Assembly: GCF_949628215.1 (NCBI RefSeq) | Contig: NC_134279.1 | Location: 57,028,266-57,092,265 of the forward strand | Direction of reading: 5' to 3' | Origin: Phalacrocorax aristotelis | Taxonomy: Eukaryota; Chordata; Aves; Suliformes; Phalacrocoracidae | DNA: 64,000 bases | Shown: positions 52,401-61,019 of the stretch, in pieces | How positions within the stretch are numbered: the first letter of the stretch is position 1 | Layout: every line of letters starts with the position of its first letter | Notes under the pieces: model-generated | The model's input: only the letters and a program-made list of their open reading frames with translations | Told to the model about the DNA's origin: nothing | The model's database searches: none | Program-made: the position numbers and the translations under genes

Positions 52401-55400
52401 GTCTGAGCCCCCCCCATATGTTGCCCATCAGCCTTGGGCCCAGGTGTATGCGCAGAGGACACGTACTCCGAGATAACATTCCTGCCGGGTTGACCTTGGT
52501 GATGAAACTGTTCCGTTCAGCTGCCGTAGTGATCAGGCTTTAGTAGTGAAACTTGCCTGCCCACAATGTTGAGACAAGTTTCTAGTCCCTGACAGGAGGA
52601 CAAGAAGTTAGATACATCATAATATGGCAGCGTTCCTGATTTTTTTTTAAATTTTTTGTGTTGTGGGCTGTTCTCTTGATTTTTGGAACAGGTTGCAGGT
52701 AGTATAGTCTTTCCTTGCATGCAAATAGTAGATTTCCTGGGAGCATCAGACTTACTGTGTTTGAGTGGAACTACAATGTATGTGCAGAAACATGATCAAG
52801 AGGAAGAGAGTGGTGAGCTGTAAAGAAGCCCTGAAATGGAGGGTGGCTGGTCATGTGCTGCCCTTCCTGCTGATACAGTCAACTCAGTCTTCTCTTCAGT
52901 TACCTCTGTGACTAGATGGTAGGCAAGATATATTGTCCCCCTGGGTTGCATGAAGCTCCTGGGCCACAGCGTTGGGGGGTCCTGCAAGAGACAATGATGT
53001 TTCCATTAAATGTTTTTGTTCTATCTTGCATTTCTAGTATTTGCTACCCAATAGTCAGCTTCTCCTTAAATGTCTTTGTTGCTTTCTCTTTACATAAACA
53101 TAATCCTTTTTAAAAAAATACATAAAATCAATTCATGTTCTTTTAGGTATTTTTATCTGTTCTGCTGTTAATGCTTACAGACTTATACCATCTGTCAGTG
53201 TCTAGACAAATATAAAAGTGAGGCTGCTTCTACTGTACAAAGTGTCCTTTTTAAAATTTTCCCATCCACTCGCTTTGCTTCTATGTCATTTGTTTCTACC
53301 ATTTGCTCTTTGCACCTTGAAGCGTACAGTTTGCCATGGGGAGGAAGGCAGGGAACAGGTTTAGTGTGTTTTGCATATATCAACTAAACCAGTATGGTTC
53401 TCATTACCAAATGCCACAGAGATACCAAAAGGCAACCCAAATACCATTTTTCCTTGTTAGGTTTACATTGTCTCAGTATGTAGTTAATTCCTGCCATACT
53501 TAGTTGAAACTGAATGAGATGAAGGAGCTGATTGGGAGAATTTATGTGCTAATTTAAAGGCTCTCTATATGTGTATGTGTGTATGTATATATAGATGTAT
53601 ATCTGATGGTAACATCACTAATTTCTCATTTAGACAACTGAGTTTCACAGACTGTAGTCCAGATAAAACAATTTGCTTTGTTTTTGTAGTCAAGCAGGTA
53701 TGGAATTTAATGTTGCCTGCTGGTTATATAGTGCAGGAACATTTGGCTTACTGGTAGCTGTACTTTTTTTCCTGGGAAAGCTGATGATTTGCTGTGTAGT
53801 AAAATAGTCAGTGTGGTTTCCTTTAACCTTTAATTTTCATTATGTCTTAGATGTCTCACTGTATAAAGAAACTAAGATCTCCATGAATGGTTATCTTCAT
53901 CTAGTATTAAAGCAAGATTAATTGGCTTTTGGATGGGAACCCTATATATTGATATCAATAAATATACTTACCAAAATAATACTTTTAGCTCAAGAACCAA
54001 ATGCTTCCTTTTCTGGAGTGAAATCCCAAGGAGCAGAAGAAGTTAGCAGGAGACATTATTCATGAACAGCATGTGTTTTCCATATATGCTTCAGAAGTGC
54101 CAACAAAATTTGTGACATGCGGTGCTAGATTATCAGCTGTTTCCAATGACTTTCATAGCTCAGAAAGCTACTGACATTAAACTGTTACTTTTCAAGCTGG
54201 AAGAGACTCTCTCTGTGGGCAAATAAACACCTGCTTTGGTCAAGTTATTATGCTTTCCCATTGATCAAAAGTTATTTATCTGTAAAATCAGCCATTTTTT
54301 TGAAAGGATAATCTGCTGATAATCTGTGAAAATTTAGTAAAAAATAATACCTTAGTCTTTGCAAAGTGATAAGGTGGCCTTTTAAGAGCTGCTAGCACAG
54401 AGTTATACCAGCATTTTATTAGAAATAAATCTAAGTAGCTTGACTTATTTTTCTTTCAGTTTACAAGATTGCTTCTGATTTTCTTTGTATTTCAAAGGCA
54501 TGAATTCTGTAGCTTTACTCAAAAAGCTTACCTTAAACAGTTAATTCTATTTAAATTAATTTTCCAAATCATGTTCCTGCTTAGGAAGAACTGAGTTCAT
54601 TACTGTGTTCAAATTAGAAGTCTCCTAAGCTTTTTATAGCTAAGATGGGTTTGATTATATGTTGAAAATACTGTGGTTAGTAGCTGTATCGAAAGATTTC
54701 TTTCAAAAGGTTTCTCACAGCTATATTAAAACGAAGGGACATCATGGCCTGTTTAGGGTGGAGGATGGGGGGTGTGTGTGATTTTTTTGTTTGTCTGTTA
54801 CTGTTGCTGAAGTCTGCAGGCACTTGTGTGGAAGTAAAGTCATATGTTTACACAGCCATTGCTTGACTTTAGATCTGTATGAGACACTTGTATGAAGAAA
54901 GATTTCATGATCTTTGGTCTGGTAGAACCATCTCAGAGTTCTGGGAAAGGGCAAAGTTATGTTGTACAAATACACTCCTTCCTCTTATAAGGAGCTTGTT
55001 TAGATAGCAGTTGCCCACATGAGAGGACATTTTAGTACAACACAGCCTGGAACTGGGTATGACTTTCCTGATGATCATAACTATGCAAGTAATCCATAGT
55101 CCTGTTTAAAATGTTTTTAAAATCAGTTTATTGAATTGATGAGTGGGGGAGGGGATAATACATGTGTGTTTTATCTTAAATGTGAAAGCTCTATCATGTC
55201 AAGAAGTCTTTTAACCACTGTGCATTTTTAATTTAGAAAAGGCACAAAGCTGATAATGCAGTGAACAAGAAGCAAACTCAAGGTAGGAAATTTTTTAAAG
55301 CCTATTAATTGTGGTTTGGGGGGTGGTTTTTGAATTTTTTGTGAACGGTAATAATGTAATCTGAAATGCTGACAGGTAATCGAGTGGGAAATTGCTTCTG

Positions 55401-58400
55401 CGGATTACTTCAAAATTTGGAATCTGAACGGCTGAAATAATTTGCAGTCATATTAGCCCCACAAAATGAAATATGTTCTAGATTAAGTTTATGAGGTTCC
55501 TATGAAACTTAACATTTATTCATTTAACACAGGTGATGCTGTAGCTGTTAACAGACCATAATCACCACTATATTTAGTGGGCCTAGATTATGATGAAAAG
55601 TCTATGCATTTCTAAGAACACAAATCATAATTCTTTTTCAATCAGCCAATCTTGAATAATTTGATTTTTGAAAACTTTGCAATTGGAGGGAAAAGTCATA
55701 AAATGGAACTATCTTTCTATGCTGCTTCAAAACTCTGAATAAAGATGTGTGGAGTTTTTTGGTTTGGTTTTGGTTTTTTAATATGAAATCAATGTCATGG
55801 TTTGATTAGAGATAATGAGATATTTAGCCAGTGTACCCAAACTAAAACTTTGGAATGTAAATTTTTTTAAGATTTTAATAAAGAAAAAAGTAGTATTAAA
55901 CCAAAGGATCATTTTAGATCAGAAAGTGAGGGAGGTGTTAGCTAATATGTCCTAAACATGTTTATCTGGTAGGAAGTCCAAGTTTAAGTTCCAGCTTTGC
56001 TCTTCAGCTTTTCTTAGTACCTATTCTGAGTTAGGCAGCTGGTCCTGTTTTTATAAACAGGAGGAGGGATGAGCGTCAAGTATATTTGATTGCGGAAAGT
56101 ATGAAAAATACCATAACGAGGAGAATCTTACATGGAATCTTTTTTTAAAAAAAATTCATCAGAATTGTTTAGCACTACTAACCACTGGAAATGTGTCTAA
56201 TTCAAAAATATAAATTTTAAAGCCTACCCAAATTGTACATAAATCTCAGTTTACTTTAAAATTTATGGGGGACGGAGGAGGGAACATAAGTTATGAAACT
56301 ACTGAGCATGTAGCTCAACAGGAGGTATGGAGAGATTATGACAGGGAGACAAATCTATTGACTGAAGGCACTGGGAATAGAAATCTCCAGAGAAGTAGCC
56401 TGAAGAAACAGATAACCTCTTATCTCCACATAAAAATCAAAGGAAAGCTTAAAGTAGATATCCAAAATTCTTTCATCAAGCATTCATAGCTTTTAAAATT
56501 ACAAACACCGGTTTCAGGTGGCAGTGAATCTTGAAGTGTCTTTTCAGTTTTCTTTTTTGTCCAGATTGTACAAAATTTTAAATTAATAAAAGACTTGTTT
56601 TACTGTCTTTCCTGCTGCTTCGTGGTTACCTCTCATTAGGCTCTTTTGGCGACTGTTCCTAAAATTCCTGAATGTTCCATGTATGCAAAAGAGCATCTTG
56701 GAAGTTGAAAGTGTAACGGGGATACATAAAATATCACTGGCTCTGAGAAACAAGTTTCTTAAGCTAGTGTAGAATTTACATAAGTACAACATTGATCCTA
56801 GTGTACTTTCAAAAAAATACTTAAATGTATCATCAAATACAGTCTGTTGCCAAAGCAATGATTAACAAGTTAATCAGTGTGATACTCCCTTAGTTTGAGA
56901 GAACTGCTAAATACATGAAAACAATCTGAAAAGTAGTGATGTGCATAGTACGTTACATACCCAGCTCCACCTTCGGTTGTCTTAAACATAAGAAATTGTT
57001 AATGAAATGACATGTTGCCATGGTTTAACCCCAGATGGCAACTAAGCCCCACACAGCTGCTCACCCACACTCCCCTCCCAACCCCCCCTGCAGTCGGACT
57101 GGGGAGAGAATTGAAAGAGTAAAAGAAAACTCGTGGGTTGAGGTAAAGACAGTTTAATAGGTAAAGCAAAAGCCGTGCACACAAGCAAAGCAAAACAAAG
57201 TAGTCATTCGCTGCTTCCTGTGGGCAGGCAGGTGTTCAGCCATCTCCAGGAAAGCAGGGCTCCATCACGTGTAACGGTTACTTGGGAAGACAAATGCCAT
57301 AACTCCGAATGTCCCTTCGCTTCCTTCCTTCTTCCCCCAGCTTTATATACTGAGCATGACATCCTATGGTGTGGAATATCCCTTTGGTGAGTTGGGTACA
57401 GCTGTCCCAGCTATGTCCCCTTCCAGCTTCTTGTGCACCCCCAGCCCACTCACTGGTAGGGTGGTGTGAGGAGCAGAAATGGCCTTGACTCTGTGTAAGC
57501 CCTGCTCAGCAGTAACAAAAACATCCTTGTGTTTTCAACACTGTTTTCAGCACAAATCCAAAACACAGCCCCATGCTAGCTGCCTTGAAGAAAATTAACT
57601 CTACCCTGGCCAAAATCAGCACACATGTGCATAGATAGATTCTGTATATGGATTTCCCCTCATCTGTGTGTTCATTAAAAAACATCTGTACAGTTAACTT
57701 CCTAAATTCCCATTACTATAAAAAAAAACCTTTTGCACAGGATTTTGATTTATTATGCTGCATTAGGGATGATTTTTGTTACCTCAAGCTGCATACATAC
57801 ACAGCAGGACACTGTCAGACACTCTGGCATGATGAAATGTGTATTTCTACAGTGTGGTGAAGTATTCTGTAGGGCAGATGGACCATGCTTTTGAAAGTTG
57901 TTAGAGACAGCTGAAAAATGGGTGATAGAAATATGAAAGCCAGGCTGCAGAAGACTTTATGGCACAAGTCACTAATCATTATATAAAAGGTGCATAGCAA
58001 CACCACTTCTTTTTTTTTTGTTCTTACAACAAAATTGATTTAATTGAATGTCAGTGTATGTTAATTGTGCTTAAAGCTTATTGGATCAAGCTAGTGTTAG
58101 ACTACTCTTGAGATTTCAGGTGTCTCGGCATGTTTTAATCAGTCTGACTCATCCATTTGTGAGCTGATTTTAACCAGCTAAATCATGAGGAAACAAATTC
58201 AGAAAGAAAAGCTGATAGTTTCCTTCCATTTAGTGGATTAAACTGGCTCATCAAAGGGTCTGACAACCACCAGAGGCAGCGGGCATTAAGCAGTGAGGGC
58301 ACGCACATTTGCATGGGGTTAGGGCAGAACAGGACGTTCCCTTTGCAGTGGCAACGCTATATTAGGTTAGCTTGGCTGCATGTGAAACAGCCGTAGGATG

Positions 58401-60988
58401 TATTTCAGCAGTGCAAGTGCTTCTGCGGCCAGCACTTCTTCAGAAGCCCCCGGCCACCTCTGGCAGCTTATTTACATTTCAGACTTTCAGACCTGCAGAA
58501 CTCCACTGGCAGTTATTCTACTATAGCTCTTTGTGAAATTTAGTCATCTGGATTGCTGCAAGGTATATTTTCAATCTTCATCAGTTCTTTCATCTGGTAG
58601 ATACCATGGCCCCTGGCCCCACAGACAGTATTGCTGACACAAGGGCATGGAAGTAGGTAGTTGGTGGTGCAATTATCAAATGTCTTGAGTTCCTTAGGAC
58701 AGTATTACAACCAGTCCTCGCTCTGGATCTGTAGTTTTCCTAGCGAAGTAAAATGGTTTGTCAAAATAGATTTTGTGTAACGATCAACTGATTGGTGAGA
58801 CAGTCATTAAAATATCTTGCTTACTGGCTGAAAGGGAGACTGCTCCATTTACCATTGCCCTGACCATATCAGCGCTAATAAATCTGGGGGAAGGAAGTGT
58901 AAGAGAATTTACCTCTTCCTAAAGAATTATTAAGCATGTTAGATAATGACTTACAGAAATCATTGAGATATACAGAAAGAGGAGGTAGTCTGGAGAGAAC
59001 CTCAACGAAGACTTAGGTGTAAAAGCTGTATGTATTCCCAGCTTTTTATCTACTTTTTTGAAACTAATACATGGTTGCATAAGAATTGGGTCCTGATCAG
59101 GTACTTAGATAAAAATCCTGACAGTCTGAAAACTGGGAGACACAGTGAAAGAGAATGTCTTGGAGCTCTCTGAGTATTGATACATGGCAATATGTCTTCA
59201 TTTCATTTTCTTTTTTACACCGACCTTCAATGGCTTTATAACTGGTGCTAATAAAAAAAAAAAGTCACCTTTATTAATCTCTGAAAACACAATCGTGGCA
59301 ATTAACTGGCAAACAAGGCATGGTTTTTGTATCATAGTAGCAGTACTTAAAACTAGAGTACTGGAGCGTGCTTGCAATACTAATTGCTACTGCCAGGGAA
59401 AATCTATACTAAATCCTATGCTAAATGGCATGGGTTGATTTGGGGGATTTCCAGTATATTTATGGAGGAGATGACTGCAATTATCCTAAAGTTCTCTGAC
59501 ATATCAAAAACATTAAAAACAGATGAATCCTAAGAAACCTGTCGGCGACCTTTTATTAATCTTTCCTGTATGAACCTCATCAATATTTGAACTGAGAAAA
59601 AAATCTTGACTTGAATTCGCAACTTCTTTACTTTGGAACTTTTTATTCCAATTACTTTTTTTTTTCTTTTAAACACCACATTATCATACAATTTATATCA
59701 GATTTAGTTGATTCTCAAACCCTGTAAAATGTTCTGATTGACTTTGTAGTAAGATTCTATGCTACAAAAAGTGTTATACAGAATAAGTGCTGTGTAATTG
59801 AAATGCTTGACCTTAATTTATAGAAACAAAGCATGCTGTACAATATTGTGTAAATGAGCTGTGTCTGTATGGCTTTTCATAAGGAATCTAACACATACCT
59901 GTATACTGCAGTTAGATTGTACAAATGGAAAATTCTTTCTTTTTTCCAGTACTACGAAATGGTGCCTGGGAGATTGTCCACTGGGAAAAGGTGTGTGTTT
60001 ACATTGGTGGCTTTTAGAGCATAATGCAGATTTAGTATTTGCATAATTTCTCCAAGTAATTGCCATTGGTAAGAATTGGTATGATGGGAAATGTATAATT
60101 TTTTTGTATTTTATTTTTTATTTGTTAATACTTGTCCCTTAAAATGTACTTTTAAATCAAGTCGGTTTTGATGGCATGAGTCAGGCAAAACTGCCGTTAA
60201 ATGATGGCCAGTTCAGTGAAAAATAACTTGAATAATATGACTGACATGGGAGTATTTGTATATGGCAAATTTTACAGTTCCTTAGTATTATTTGGTGTGC
60301 CAAGACAGAAACTTCTTTCTGGAATCTAGTAACTTTGTGTATTTGCTGAACTTTGCCTGAAACCATGAGAACTTTAAAGACCGTTACGCAGTAGTTAGGA
60401 AGGGACTGCTAAAGCTAACTTTCAAGGCCTAACATAACATAACATTGTTATGCTGTCTATCTAGTCCCTTAGTTTTATTGGTTTCCATAACTGAAAGCTT
60501 GAATAAAATTTCACCCACAGTAATTTGGAGGCAAGGTTCAGATGAACTTGGTTTATACGTGATGCAACAGAAATGTGATCTTAAGGGAGATTAATTTCTT
60601 CTTCAACTTAACCTCAGTCTTCCAAGAAAATATTTTACAATAACTAGCAAAAGTAAAGAACTACATAAAAGTCAGGAGTAGGCCTATTAAAGAACAGATT
60701 TCCAAAGAATTCCAGTGACCTTTGAGTACCTAATACCTACTCTGTGTGAGTTTCTAACAGTCTTTGTAGCAAATTCAGCAGGTAAATATTTACTGTGCTT
60801 AAAACAAAGGGATAACATATTTTGTTTGAGACCATTAACCAATTCCCAGTTTTCTTTCAGGTAGATGTTGGAGATATAGTTATAATAAAAGGCAAAGAGT
60901 ATATACCTGCTGACACTGTACTGCTCTCATCAAGGTAGAGATGCCCACTGATGCTTATAGTGTAGAGGCTGGTTTCTCTACCCTGCAT

Positions 60989-61019
<31 letters not shown>

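Larger units (their letters stand above)
50228..55236 (+). other. ATP8A1 intron 4
   Basis: A 5.0-kb intron containing the 743-bp antisense solo LTR and a TATG-rich simple repeat. The rest is unique AT-rich DNA. Confidence 0.85.
55283..59949 (+). other. ATP8A1 intron 5
   Basis: A 4.7-kb intron containing the 608-bp antisense solo LTR. A GC-richer patch at about 58,250-58,470 is not recognised. Confidence 0.85.
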
